Positions 8,393 to 17,235 of a stretch of DNA of 64,000 nucleotides are shown here, in pieces; within the stretch, counting starts at the first letter, position 1, and each line of letters opens with the position of its first letter. Both the position numbers and the translations under genes were made by a program. The stretch lies in NCBI RefSeq assembly GCF_014650875.1, contig NZ_BMVU01000011.1, positions 1 to 64,000 on the forward strand, in the 5' to 3' direction. This stretch comes from Streptomyces minutiscleroticus (lineage in GTDB: Bacteria > Actinomycetota > Actinomycetes > Streptomycetales > Streptomycetaceae). Under the pieces are notes generated by a model. It was not told the DNA's origin, did not search any database, and was given only the letters and a program-made list of their open reading frames with translations.

Positions 8393-8962
8393 TCAGTGCG
8401 GCCTGTGCGCCCGGTAGAGCCACTGCCGCAGCAGCCGGCTCAGCCCCGGCATGATCAGGTACGTCAGCACGGGCACCAGGACGAGGGGGAACGTCGCCGC
8501 CCGCAGCGGCAGCGGCCAGGCGGCCGTCACGGGGGCCACCAGCCACTGGACGAGCAGGGCCATCGGGTAGACGCCGAGGAACGTGGTGAGCACCATCTTC
8601 CAGCGCGGCGGCGGCTGCACGGTGGTGCCGGGCAGGCTGAACCAGCTCTCCATGCCGGTCGTCGACTGCCGCTCCCGGCCGGCCTCCGAGGCGACGCCCT
8701 CGATCCGCGCGTGCCACTCGGCCCGCTCGGGGGAGTTCAGCCAGTCCTCCAGCCGCCGGGAGTCGCTGAAGCGGAGCACCGCGTGGTAGCGGTGCCCCTC
8801 CTCCGGGCGCAGCCAGGACACGCCCTCGTTCCCGGGGAAGCGGCGGACGCAGTCGGTGATCCCGCGGGTCCACTCCTCGAACTCGTCCTCCCTGCCGGGG
8901 CGCACGCGCCAGGTGAACACGCTGGTGATCGGTTCGGCCCGGGAGGTGTTCCTGGTGCTCAT
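8393..8962 (-). CDS. ABM-domain monooxygenase-like protein with C-terminal membrane segments
   Basis: From MSTRNTSRAEPITSVFTWRV, residues about 10-105 form an antibiotic-biosynthesis-monooxygenase (ABM) ferredoxin-like fold, with EFEEWTRGITDCVRRFPG and YHAVLRFSDSRRLEDWLNSP. Residues about 130-185 hold two to three hydrophobic helices (VLTTFLGVYPMALLVQWLV and ATFPLVLVPVLTYLIMPGLS). This two-part layout is common in actinobacterial proteins annotated as ABM-domain membrane proteins of unknown substrate. The ATG at 8962 is preceded closely by GAGGGAC. A GTG three codons upstream, with AAGG at good spacing, is an alternative start. The gene is divergent from the HAD/GH65 pair. Confidence 0.75.
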   Translation of the reverse strand: MSTRNTSRAEPITSVFTWRVRPGREDEFEEWTRGITDCVRRFPGNEGVSWLRPEEGHRYHAVLRFSDSRRLEDWLNSPERAEWHARIEGVASEAGRERQSTTGMESWFSLPGTTVQPPPRWKMVLTTFLGVYPMALLVQWLVAPVTAAWPLPLRAATFPLVLVPVLTYLIMPGLSRLLRQWLYRAHRPH

Positions 8963-9173
8963 GTCCCTCACGTGTGCCTTGTCCGGGGCCGAACATGCCC
9001 CTCGGGCGGCACCGATTCGCCCCGCACCGGTTCGCGCGGGCGCCGGGTGGGCGCCGACACTGGAGGGACGACGACGTGAGGAGCCGGGCGGGCGCGTGCG
9101 GCGGGCGGGCGGCGGTGCGGCCTGTGGCGCTCGCCACCCACTGCCCCCCGGCCCCTCGGGGAAGGTGTCCCGC

Positions 9174-9923
9174 ATGACGAAGCTCGGACTCCCCGACCAC
9201 ATCCAGGCCTGTCTCTTCGACCTCGACGGGGTGATCACCAAGACGGCCGTGGTGCACGCGGCCGCCTGGAAGGAGGCCTTCGACGAGTTCCTGCGCCGCA
9301 GGGAGGGGCCGGACTTCCGGCCGTTCGACCCGGTCGGCGACTACGACGCGTACGTGGACGGACTGCCGCGCGCCGACGGGGTGCGCTCCTTCCTCGCCTC
9401 GCGCGGCGTCGAACTGCCCGAGGGCGGCCCCGACGACCCGCCGGACCGGCAGACCGTCCAGGGCCTGGGCAACCGCAAGAACGAGCTGCTCCTGGAGAGG
9501 ATCCGCAGCGGCGGCGTCGAGGCGTACGACGGGACGCTGCGCTACGTGGCGGCCGTGCGCGCCGCGGGGCTGCGCACGGCCGTGGTGTCGTCCAGCACCA
9601 ACTGCCGCGACATCCTGCGCTCCGTCGACGCCGAGCACCTCTTCGACGTCCGGATCGACGGCGTCGTGGCCGCCGGGCGCGGGCTGCCGGGCAAACCGAG
9701 GCCCGACACCTTCCTGGCGGCGGCGCGGGACCTGGACCTGACGGCGGCGCACTCCGCGGTCTTCGAGGACGCGCTGGCCGGGATGGACGCCGGACGGGCG
9801 GGGCACTTCGGGTACGTCGTCGGCGTGGACCGCGTCGGCCAGGCGGACGCGCTGCGCGAGCACGGCGCCGACCGGGTCGTGAAGGACCTCGCGGAGCTGC
9901 TGGACGGAGGAGACCGGGCGTGA
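9174..9923 (+). CDS. HAD-superfamily beta-phosphoglucomutase-like enzyme
   Basis: The 249-residue protein has HAD motif I in ACLFDLDGVITKTA (nucleophile Asp and the acid/base Asp two residues on), motif II in VVSSSTN, the conserved Lys in GKPRPDTFL, and motif IV in VFEDALAGMDAG. The cap between motifs I and II is of the beta-PGM type. The expected reaction is interconversion of beta-glucose-1-phosphate and glucose-6-phosphate. It overlaps the following GH65 gene by 4 nt (GTGA). The phosphorylase product, beta-glucose-1-phosphate, would be this enzyme's substrate, so the pair forms a short disaccharide-degradation pathway. GGGGAAGGTG precedes the ATG. Confidence 0.88.
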   Translation: MTKLGLPDHIQACLFDLDGVITKTAVVHAAAWKEAFDEFLRRREGPDFRPFDPVGDYDAYVDGLPRADGVRSFLASRGVELPEGGPDDPPDRQTVQGLGNRKNELLLERIRSGGVEAYDGTLRYVAAVRAAGLRTAVVSSSTNCRDILRSVDAEHLFDVRIDGVVAAGRGLPGKPRPDTFLAAARDLDLTAAHSAVFEDALAGMDAGRAGHFGYVVGVDRVGQADALREHGADRVVKDLAELLDGGDRA

Positions 9924-12265
9924 TCACCCACACCTCGTACGCCGTGGAGCCCTGGACGCTGCGCGAGCACGAGCTGGACACCGGCCTCCTGCCGCAGAGC
10001 GAGTCGGTCTTCGCCCTGTCCAACGGCCACGTCGGCTGGCGCGGCAACCTCGACGAGGGCGAGCCGCACGGCCTGCCCGGCTCCTACCTCAACGGCGTGT
10101 ACGAGACCCACCCGCTGCCCTACGCCGAGGCGGGCTACGGCTACCCGGAGTCCGGGCAGACCGTCATCGACGTCACCAACGGCAAGATCATCCGGCTGCT
10201 CGTGGACGACGAGCCCTTCGACCTGCGCTACGGGCGGGTACTGCGCCACGAGCGCGTCCTCGACCTGCGCGCGGGCGTGCTGCGGCGCAGCTGCGAGTGG
10301 GTGTCCCCGGCCGGCCGCACCGTCCGCGTGCGCTCCACGCGCCTGGTCTCCTTCACCCAGCGGGCGATCGCCGCCGTCGCCTACGAGGTGGAGGCCGTGG
10401 ACGCCCCGGTCCGCGTCGTCGTGCAGTCGGAGCTGGTGGCCAACGAGCAGCTGCCGACGGCCTCCGGCGACCCGCGCACGGCCGCCGTGCTCCAGTCGCC
10501 GCTCGCCGCCGAGGAGCATCACGCGCAGGGGCCGCGGCTGCGCCTGGTGCACCGCACCCGCACCAGCGGCCTGCGCGTCGGCGTGGCCGCCGACCACGTC
10601 GTCGACGGTCCCGAGCCGACCCGGACGAGCAGCGAGAGCGGCGACGACGTCGCCCGGTTCACCGTCACCTCGCTGCTGCGGCCCGGCGAGCGGCTGCGGG
10701 TGGAGAAGTCCGTCGCCCACGGCTGGTCGGGCGTGCGGTCGCTGCCCGCCGTCGGCGACCAGGTGGAGGCCGCGCTCGCGGCCGCCGCGAGCGTCGGCTG
10801 GCAGGGGCTCGTCGACGAGCAGAGGGAGTACCTGGACGACTTCTGGGCGCGCGCGGACGTCGAGGTCGACGGCGACGAGCAGATCCAGCAGGCGGTCCGC
10901 TTCGCGCTGTTCCACGTGCTGCAGGCCGGGGCCAGGGCGGAGCGGCGCGCCATCCCGGCCAAGGGCCTGACCGGCTCGGGCTACGACGGCCACGCCTTCT
11001 GGGACACGGAGATGTTCGTCCTGCCGCTGCTGACGTACACCGCGCCCGACGCGGTCGCCGAGGCGCTGCGCTGGCGGCAGGCGACGCTGCCGGCCGCGCG
11101 GGAGCGGGCCGCGCAACTGGGCCTGGCGGGCGCCGCGTTCCCCTGGCGCACCATCGAGGGCAAGGAGGGGTCGGCGTACTGGCCCGCGGGCACCGCCGCC
11201 TTCCACGTCAACGCCGGCATCGCCGACGCCGTGGTGCGCTACTGCGCCGCGACCGGCGACACCGGCTTCGAGCGGGACACCGGCGTGGAGCTGCTGGCGG
11301 AGACGGCCCGGCTGTGGCGGTCGCTGGGACACCACGACTCCCACGGCGCGTTCCACATCGACGGGGTGACCGGCCCCGACGAGTACAGCGCGATCGCCAA
11401 CGACAACACGTACACCAACCTGATGGCCCGGGCGAACCTGCTGGCCGCCGCGGACGCCGCCGAGCGCCACCGCGACCGGGCCGCCGAGCTGGGCGTCGAC
11501 GAGGAGGAGAGCGCCGGCTGGCGGGACGCGGCCGAGGCCATGCACGTCCCGTACAACAAGGAGCTGGGCGTGCACGAGCAGCACGCGGGCTTCACCCGCC
11601 TCCAGCGCTGGGACTTCGCCGCCACGCGCCCCGACCAGTACCCGCTGCTGCTGCACTTCCCCTACTTCGACCTCTACCGCAAGCAGGTGGTGAAACAGGC
11701 CGACCTGGTGCTGGCCCTGTACACGTGCTCCGGCTTCTTCGACGAGGAGCACATGGAGCGCGACTTCGCCTACTACGAGCCGCTCACCGTGCGCGACTCC
11801 TCGCTGTCGGCGTGCGCCCAGGCCGTGGTCGCCGCCCGCACCGGCCATCTCAACCTCGCCTACGACTACCTCGTCGAGGCGGCCCTGATGGACCTGGAGG
11901 ACCTGGAGGACAACACCCGCGACGGACTGCACATCGCCTCCCTGGCCGGGACGTGGACCGCGCTGGTCGCGGGCTTCGGCGGGATGCGGCAGACCGGCGA
12001 GGGGCTGGAGTTCACGCCCCGGCTGCCGGAGAAGCTGCGCCGGCTCGCCTTCTGCCTGCGGGTGCGGGGCCGCTGCCTGCGCGTGGAGCTGCGCGCGACC
12101 GCCGTCACGTACACGCTGCTGTCCGGGGAGCCGCTGACCGTCCGCCACTACGGCGAGCCGCTCGCCCTGGCCGCCGGCGAGCCCCGCAGCCGCGAGGTGC
12201 CCCGGACCGGGCCGCGCCAGACCCCGGACCAGCCGCCGCACCGCAGGCCGAACGCCCGGGGCTGA
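9920..12265 (+). CDS. Glycoside hydrolase family 65 disaccharide phosphorylase
   Basis: The 781-residue protein starts with GTG inside the previous stop and has GH65 architecture. An N-terminal beta-sandwich (about 1-270, with SNGHVGWRGNLDEG) leads to an (alpha/alpha)6 barrel with GYDGHAFWDTEMFVLPLL and the catalytic-acid segment GVTGPDEYSA, in which the Glu is residue 488. A small C-terminal beta-domain closes the protein. Phosphorylases of this family (maltose, trehalose, kojibiose, nigerose) release beta-glucose-1-phosphate from alpha-glucobioses. The exact disaccharide cannot be read from the sequence. Coupling to the beta-PGM-like gene supports the phosphorylase role. The position 9 kb from glgE also suggests alpha-glucan or trehalose metabolism. 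Confidence 0.9.
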   Translation: MITHTSYAVEPWTLREHELDTGLLPQSESVFALSNGHVGWRGNLDEGEPHGLPGSYLNGVYETHPLPYAEAGYGYPESGQTVIDVTNGKIIRLLVDDEPFDLRYGRVLRHERVLDLRAGVLRRSCEWVSPAGRTVRVRSTRLVSFTQRAIAAVAYEVEAVDAPVRVVVQSELVANEQLPTASGDPRTAAVLQSPLAAEEHHAQGPRLRLVHRTRTSGLRVGVAADHVVDGPEPTRTSSESGDDVARFTVTSLLRPGERLRVEKSVAHGWSGVRSLPAVGDQVEAALAAAASVGWQGLVDEQREYLDDFWARADVEVDGDEQIQQAVRFALFHVLQAGARAERRAIPAKGLTGSGYDGHAFWDTEMFVLPLLTYTAPDAVAEALRWRQATLPAARERAAQLGLAGAAFPWRTIEGKEGSAYWPAGTAAFHVNAGIADAVVRYCAATGDTGFERDTGVELLAETARLWRSLGHHDSHGAFHIDGVTGPDEYSAIANDNTYTNLMARANLLAAADAAERHRDRAAELGVDEEESAGWRDAAEAMHVPYNKELGVHEQHAGFTRLQRWDFAATRPDQYPLLLHFPYFDLYRKQVVKQADLVLALYTCSGFFDEEHMERDFAYYEPLTVRDSSLSACAQAVVAARTGHLNLAYDYLVEAALMDLEDLEDNTRDGLHIASLAGTWTALVAGFGGMRQTGEGLEFTPRLPEKLRRLAFCLRVRGRCLRVELRATAVTYTLLSGEPLTVRHYGEPLALAAGEPRSREVPRTGPRQTPDQPPHRRPNARG

Positions 12266-12330
12266 CGCGGAGCCGCACCGTCCACGTGTGCCGTGCGCAA
12301 GCGGGGGAATCCGGCGTCCGGGAGGCGGAT

Positions 12331-13167
12331 ATGAAGGCGAGTGCGGTGACGAGAAGCGGTGGGGCGCAGGTGCGCAGGGCGGCCCGGGGCCCGGCGGTCG
12401 AGTACGCGGCGCGGGCGGGGTTCACCGCGCGCGGAGTGATCTACCTGCTGGTGGGTCTGCTGGCGCTGCAGATCGCCTTCGGCGACGGTGAGCACGAGGC
12501 CGACCGGGGCGGGGCCCTGGCCGAGATCAGCGAGCAGCCCTTCGGGGCGGTCCTGCTGTGGGCCCTGGGCATCGGCCTGGTCGGCATGGCGCTGTGGCGG
12601 CTGTCCGAGGTCGCCTTCGGCGCGGTCGGCGAGGACGGCCGCAGCGCCAAGAAGCGGCTGCTGTCGGCGGTGCGCTGCGTCTTCTACGGCTTCATGGCCT
12701 ACTCCGTGCTGACCTTCGCCGCGGGCGAGGGCGGCGGCAGCAACTCCAGCGACCAGCAGTCGAAGGACGTGACGGCGCGGGTCCTGGAGCTGCCGGCCGG
12801 GCAGTGGCTGGTGGGCGCGGCCGGCGTCGGCGTCGCGATCGCGGGCCTGTGGATCGGCTACCGGGCCGCCACGCGCGCGTTCCACAAGAAGATGAAGCTC
12901 ACCGCCATGTCGCGGCGGGCGCGCCGGGTCGTCGACGTGACCGGGGTGGCGGGCGGCGTGGCCCGCGGGCTGGTCTTCGCGGTGGCGGGCGTGTTCGCGG
13001 TCCGCGCGGCGGTGGACTACCGACCCGACCGGGCCAAGGGGCTGGACGACACCCTGCGCTCCCTCGCCGGGACGCCGCTGGGGCCCTGGCTGCTGGTGGT
13101 GGTCGCGGTGGGCCTGGTCCTGTTCGGCGTGTTCTCGTTCGCGATGGCCAGGTGGCGCAAGGTGTGA
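12331..13167 (+). CDS. DUF1206 membrane protein
   Basis: The 278-residue protein has three repeats of about 80 residues, each with two membrane helices: YAARAGFTARGVIYLLVGLL, then LLSAVRCVFYGFMAYSVLTF, then VTGVAGGVARGLVFAVAGVF. The recurring R-G-x-[VL]-[IV]-Y-like motif and the three-fold layout define DUF1206. Function is unknown. GGGAGG lies 6 nt before the ATG, so I take this start although the frame stays open for a long way inside the GH65 gene. It is followed by a strong terminator. Confidence 0.85.
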   Translation: MKASAVTRSGGAQVRRAARGPAVEYAARAGFTARGVIYLLVGLLALQIAFGDGEHEADRGGALAEISEQPFGAVLLWALGIGLVGMALWRLSEVAFGAVGEDGRSAKKRLLSAVRCVFYGFMAYSVLTFAAGEGGGSNSSDQQSKDVTARVLELPAGQWLVGAAGVGVAIAGLWIGYRAATRAFHKKMKLTAMSRRARRVVDVTGVAGGVARGLVFAVAGVFAVRAAVDYRPDRAKGLDDTLRSLAGTPLGPWLLVVVAVGLVLFGVFSFAMARWRKV

Positions 13168-13207
13168 GGGCCCACCGCACCCTCCGGGCACGGCGGCGGG
13201 GACCGTG

Positions 13208-13250
13208 GGGCCCGGGCGGGACGGCCACGACCGTCCCGCCCGGGCCCTTT
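13208..13250 (+). terminator. Strong intrinsic-type terminator after the DUF1206 gene
   Basis: A perfect 17-bp GC stem (13208-13224 with 13231-13247) has a 6-nt loop (ccacga) and is followed by TTT. It probably ends the HAD-GH65-DUF1206 transcription unit. Confidence 0.85.
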
Positions 13251-13432
13251 CCCACGCCGGGGAAGGGTCCTTCGGGGCGGAGGGGGCGGGTGTGCCGGGG
13301 CGGGTGACCGGGGTAGACGGGACGAAGGGCGCCGCGCGGTGATCCGCCGGGAGTGGCAGAGTCGCGTACGGGGGCGGTCCCGATCGCCCCACCGCACCCA
13401 TGCGCAGGTATGCGAAGGCAGGAGCAGCGACG

Positions 13433-14401
13433 ATGCAGTACGTGAAGCTCGGTTCGACGGGTCTGGACGTCTCCCGGATCTGTCTGGGCTGCATGAGCTA
13501 CGGCGTTCCCGACCGGGGACCCCACGAGTGGACCCTCGACGAGGAGGCCGCGCGCCCCTTCGTCAAGCAGGCGCTCGACGCGGGCATCACCTTCTTCGAC
13601 ACGGCGAACGTCTACTCCGACGGCACCAGCGAGGAGATCGTCGGCAGGGCCCTGGCCGACTTCGCCCGCCGCGAGGACGTCGTCCTCGCCACCAAGGTCC
13701 ACGGCCGGATGCGCCCCGGCCCCAACGGCGCGGGCCTGTCCCGCAAGGCGATCATGACCGAGATCGACAACAGCCTGCGGCGCCTCGGCACCGACTACGT
13801 CGACCTCTACCAGATCCACCGCTGGGACCCCGCCACACCGGTCGAGGAGACCATGGAGGCCCTCCACGACGTGGTCAAGGCGGGCAAGGCGCGCTACATC
13901 GGCGCCAGTTCGATGTACGCCTGGCAGTTCTCCAAGGCCCAGTACACGGCGCAGGCGCACGGCTGGACGCGCTTCGTCTCGATGCAGAACCACTACAACC
14001 TGCTCTACCGCGAGGAGGAGCGGGAGATGCTGCCGCTCTGCGCCGACCAGGGCGTCGGCGTGCTGCCGTGGAGCCCGCTGGCCCGCGGCCGCCTCGCCCG
14101 CGACTGGGACGCGACCAGCGCCCGCAGCGAGACCGACGAGTTCGGCAAGACGCTCTACCAGGAGGGCGACCGCGAGATCGTCGAGGCCGTGACCCGGATC
14201 GCGGCCGAGCGCGGCGTGCCGCGCGCCCAGGTGGCCCTGGCCTGGCTGCTGCACCAGGACACGGTGAGCGCGCCCATCGTCGGCGCCACCAGGCCCCGGC
14301 ACCTGGACGACGCGGTCGCCGCCGTCGACCTGGAGCTCACCGACGAGGAGATCGAGCAGCTGGAGCGGCCGTACACGCCGCGGGGGATCAAGGGCCACTG
14401 A
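13433..14401 (+). CDS. Aldo/keto reductase
   Basis: The 322-residue (alpha/beta)8-barrel NADPH-dependent oxidoreductase begins MQYVKLGSTGLDVSRICLGC. The catalytic tetrad can be read: Asp and Tyr in FFDTANVYSDG, Lys in VVLATKVHG, and His in DLYQIHRWDP. The cofactor region near the C-terminus includes APIVGATRPRHLDDAV. It resembles the YajO/Tas type of aldo/keto reductase acting on aldehydes and ketones; the substrate is unknown. AGGAG lies 8 nt before the chosen ATG, eleven codons inside a longer open frame. It appears monocistronic, between two hairpins. Confidence 0.9.
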   Translation: MQYVKLGSTGLDVSRICLGCMSYGVPDRGPHEWTLDEEAARPFVKQALDAGITFFDTANVYSDGTSEEIVGRALADFARREDVVLATKVHGRMRPGPNGAGLSRKAIMTEIDNSLRRLGTDYVDLYQIHRWDPATPVEETMEALHDVVKAGKARYIGASSMYAWQFSKAQYTAQAHGWTRFVSMQNHYNLLYREEEREMLPLCADQGVGVLPWSPLARGRLARDWDATSARSETDEFGKTLYQEGDREIVEAVTRIAAERGVPRAQVALAWLLHQDTVSAPIVGATRPRHLDDAVAAVDLELTDEEIEQLERPYTPRGIKGH

Positions 14402-14430
14402 GCGCCCGCGGGCACTCGCCGGAAGACGGT

Positions 14431-14475
14431 CCGGCCCCGCTCCCGCCCCGGAGACCGGGGCGGGAGCGGGGCCGG
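14431..14475. terminator. Bidirectional hairpin terminator
   Basis: A perfect 21-bp stem (14431-14451 with 14455-14475) has a 3-nt loop (aga). It lies between the convergent aldo/keto reductase and isochorismatase-fold genes. No T-tract is present. Confidence 0.75.
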
Positions 14476-14521
14476 GGGCACCGGGGCGGAGCGTCCGGGG
14501 ACGCTCCGCCTCCGCCCGGTG

Positions 14522-15115
14522 TCAGCCGTGGGTCTTCGCGAGCAGCTCCAGGACCTCGGCGGTGGTGCCGCACTCGCCCATCTTCGGGAAGATCCGCTCG
14601 ACGCTGTTGCGGTGGGCGTCCGCGTCGAGGTCGGTCATCGCGTCGGTGACCAGGGTGAGGTGGTAGCCGTGCTCCTGGGCGGAGCGGGCGGTGGACTCCA
14701 CGCCGATGGCGGTGGCGATGCCGCCCAGCACGATCTGGGTGACGCCGCGCCGGCGCAGCTGGAGGTCGAGGTCGGTGCCGTAGAAGGCGCCCCAGTTGCG
14801 CTTGGTGACGACGATGTCCTCCGGGTGGCCGGACAGCTCGGGGACGATCTCGTCCCAGCCGGCCGGGCGCGCGGCGCCCGCTCCGGCCCGCCGGGAGGCG
14901 TCGGTGCGGGTGGACACGGCGTCGGCGCCGTCGGGCGCGAACGTCACCCGGACCAGGACGACGGGCAGGTTCCGGGCCCGGAAGGCGTCGGCCAGCTCGA
15001 CCGAGCGGGCCAGCACGTCCCGGGAGGGGATCGGGGCGCCGGGCGCGCCGAGGATGCCCTTCTGCAGGTCGACGAGGACGAGCGCGGTGCGGGTGTCGAG
15101 TGCGGTGAGTGCCAT
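14522..15115 (-). CDS. Isochorismatase-fold hydrolase
   Basis: The 197-residue protein begins MALTALDTRTALVLVDLQKG, with the conserved catalytic Asp in VLVDLQKG and the Lys in IVVTKRNWGAF. The region that carries the nucleophilic Cys in cysteine hydrolases of this fold reads GGIATAIGVESTAR here, so Gly replaces Cys. Known isochorismatases such as EntB also lack that Cys, so vinyl-ether hydrolysis or a non-nucleophilic role is more likely than amidase chemistry. It is the last of three same-strand genes behind MarR and an MFS exporter (84 nt from the latter), suggesting a small detoxification operon. The substrate is unknown. Confidence 0.85.
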   Translation of the reverse strand: MALTALDTRTALVLVDLQKGILGAPGAPIPSRDVLARSVELADAFRARNLPVVLVRVTFAPDGADAVSTRTDASRRAGAGAARPAGWDEIVPELSGHPEDIVVTKRNWGAFYGTDLDLQLRRRGVTQIVLGGIATAIGVESTARSAQEHGYHLTLVTDAMTDLDADAHRNSVERIFPKMGECGTTAEVLELLAKTHG

Positions 15116-15199
15116 GGCGGCTGCTGCCTTTCGTGCGGTGGGGGGATGGGGTGAGGGGGAGTGGTACGGGGGCGGACCGGTGAGGGGACGGTCCGCGGT

Positions 15200-16663
15200 T
15201 CAGGACCCGGCCCGCTCGCGCGGCGGGGCGGACGGGCCGCCGCCCGCCGCCGTCCGGCCGATGCGGCGCAGTGAGGGGTCCGCGAGGGTGACGGCGAGGA
15301 AGAGGACCGCGACGACCAGCAGGAACCCCGCGAGGTGGTGCAGGCCGGCGGTGGTCGCACCGTCCCCGAAGGAGGCGGCGTCGGCGGCGGACGCGACCAG
15401 CGCGCCGAGGTAGGTGCAGGTGCGCAGCAGCCCGGCCGAGGAGCCCATCCGGGCGGGATCGGCCTGGGCGTGGAGGGCGTTCTGGTTGGCAAGCCCGTTG
15501 AGCCCCTGGGGCGCGCCCGCCACCGCCCCGACGGCGGCCAGCAGCAGGACGGGACTGGAGGAGTCCGCCAGCAGCAGGGCGGCGCAGGCGGCGATCTGCA
15601 CCAGGCCGCCGACCACGAGCTTGCCCCGCACCCGGGCGCGCCGGCCGGTGACCGCCGTGACGGCGATCGCGGCCGCCGACAGCGGCAGCATCACCAGACC
15701 CGCCTGCGAGGCGCTCAGGCCGCGGCCCTCCTCCACCCACTGCGTGAAGCCGTACAGGAACGCGTACGAGGTGACGTAGGCGAGGAGCTGGCGCGCGTAG
15801 GTCGCCAGCAGCGGCGCGTTGCCGGCGAGCACCCGCAGGTCGACGAAGGGCCCGGGCGTGCGCACCTCCCGTACGGCGAAGCCCGCGCCCGCCACCGCCG
15901 CGACGAGCGGCAGGTACCAGCGGGAGGCCCGCGGGTCCATCAGGAAGAGCATGAACGCGGTGAGCGTGGCCGCGAACAGGACCATGCCCGGCACGTCCAC
16001 CCGCCGCCCGCTCTCCTCCCGCCGTCCGTCCGCCTCCCGCACCCGGGTCGCGGAGCGCGGCAGCCGCAGGGTGCCGAGGACGAGGCAGGCCAGGGAGAGC
16101 GGCACGTTGACCGCGAAGATCAGGTGCCAGCCGCCCGCGCCGACGAGGAGCCCGCCCAGGGGCGGGCCGATCACCGAGACGACCTGATTGCTGACGGACA
16201 GGACGGCCAGCACGCCGCTCGGGCTTTTCAGGCCCGTGCGCTCGGACTCCGCGCGCAGCAGGAACATCGACGCCGGGTACGCCGCCGACGTGCCGAAGCC
16301 GAGCAGGACCCGGGAGAGGATCAGCGTGCCCAGGTCCGGGGCCAGGGTGCCGAGGAGCCCGGCGGCGCCGACCAGGGACGTGCCCAGCAGGTACAGGCGG
16401 CGCGGGCCGAACAGGTCGACCAGCCGGCCGATCACGGGCTGGCCCACCGCCGTGGCCAGGTACAGCCCGGTCACCAGCCACGCCGTGCGCGAGGGCGGCG
16501 CGTCGAAGGCCCGGCCGATCGGGATCAGCGCCACCGCCAGCATCGAGGAGTTGACGGGGTTCAGGATCGAGCCCAGGACCATCGGGGCGAGCAGCCTGCG
16601 GTCGAAGCCGGCCGCCCGGTCCGCGCGCCGCGGGGCGCCGAGCCGCTGTGCCGCCCTCGTCAT
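15200..16663 (-). CDS. MFS transporter (DHA2-like drug efflux)
   Basis: The 487-residue protein starts at MTRAAQRLG and has 13-14 hydrophobic segments. MFS signature loops include GRLVDLFGPRRLYLLG after TM2 and LSRVLLGFGTSAAYPAS. The start ATG overlaps the marR stop by 4 nt (ATGA), so it is translationally coupled to its regulator. That arrangement strongly implies MarR-controlled efflux of a toxic or aromatic compound by proton antiport. The substrate cannot be deduced. Its partner downstream is the isochorismatase-fold hydrolase. Confidence 0.88.
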   Translation of the reverse strand: MTRAAQRLGAPRRADRAAGFDRRLLAPMVLGSILNPVNSSMLAVALIPIGRAFDAPPSRTAWLVTGLYLATAVGQPVIGRLVDLFGPRRLYLLGTSLVGAAGLLGTLAPDLGTLILSRVLLGFGTSAAYPASMFLLRAESERTGLKSPSGVLAVLSVSNQVVSVIGPPLGGLLVGAGGWHLIFAVNVPLSLACLVLGTLRLPRSATRVREADGRREESGRRVDVPGMVLFAATLTAFMLFLMDPRASRWYLPLVAAVAGAGFAVREVRTPGPFVDLRVLAGNAPLLATYARQLLAYVTSYAFLYGFTQWVEEGRGLSASQAGLVMLPLSAAAIAVTAVTGRRARVRGKLVVGGLVQIAACAALLLADSSSPVLLLAAVGAVAGAPQGLNGLANQNALHAQADPARMGSSAGLLRTCTYLGALVASAADAASFGDGATTAGLHHLAGFLLVVAVLFLAVTLADPSLRRIGRTAAGGGPSAPPRERAGS

Positions 16664-17109
16664 ATCCCCGCCACGTCGTCCAGCAGTGCCATCACCTCGA
16701 CGACGGCCCGCAGCTGCGCCTCGTCGCAGCGCTCCCGCAGCGCGCCGGCCAGCCACTCCTGGCGGGCCCTGCGCTCGCCCCGGTGGCGTTCGAGGCCCCG
16801 CTCGGTCAGGGTGACCAGCTGCCGCCGCCCGTCGGAGGGGTCGGGGTGGCGCTCGACGAGCCCGGCGGCCTCCAGCGCCGCGACGGTCTTGGCCGCGGAC
16901 TGCGGGCGCACCCGCTCGGCCGCCGCCAGGTCGCTGGTCGACGCGGGGCCGCTCTTGCCCAGCCGGGCCAGGACGGACGCCTGGGACGGGGTGAGGTCGC
17001 CGGCCACGGCCACCTCCAGCAGCCGCCGGCGCAGCCGGCCGAAGGTCACACGGGTGTCGTGCGCCGCGCGGGCCGCCAGCCCGGCGACGTCGTCCTTCTC
17101 CTCGTCCAC
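16660..17109 (-). CDS. MarR-family transcriptional regulator
   Basis: The 149-residue winged-helix protein has DLTPSQASVLARLGKSGPAS as the helix-turn-helix entry, followed by TSDLAAAERVRPQSAAKTVA and the wing EAAGLVERHPDPSDGRRQL. Helical N- and C-termini for dimerisation match the family length. It heads the marR-MFS-hydrolase operon and most likely represses it, being released by a small aromatic ligand. The stop overlaps the MFS start. The intergenic region upstream contains a palindrome that could be its operator. Confidence 0.88.
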   Translation of the reverse strand: MDEEKDDVAGLAARAAHDTRVTFGRLRRRLLEVAVAGDLTPSQASVLARLGKSGPASTSDLAAAERVRPQSAAKTVAALEAAGLVERHPDPSDGRRQLVTLTERGLERHRGERRARQEWLAGALRERCDEAQLRAVVEVMALLDDVAGI

Positions 17110-17235
17110 GGCGCCACCGTAGACCTTCAGCCCGGGCTGTTCAGTTCCAGGTGCACAGTCTTGGCTGTCTTTTTGGACAGTCTTGAAGATCCGGACGCGC
17201 CGGGGCGGGACCCGTGCCGGCGGGAACCGGCGGCC
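17110..17235 (-). promoter_or_regulatory. marR operon promoter region with palindrome
   Basis: The inverted repeat CTGTC-tttttg-GACAG (17165-17180) is flanked by two AGTCTTG direct repeats (near 17157 and 17180). Its A/T-rich core stands out in GC-rich surroundings. It lies 56-71 bp upstream of the marR start and is the best candidate MarR operator. No clear -35/-10 pair was assigned. Confidence 0.45.

Noticed and set aside
10297..13167. Long frame joining the inside of the GH65 gene to the DUF1206 gene
   Set aside because: Only the part after 12331 is DUF1206 protein, and it has its own ribosome-binding site. The upstream part is an out-of-frame reading of GH65.
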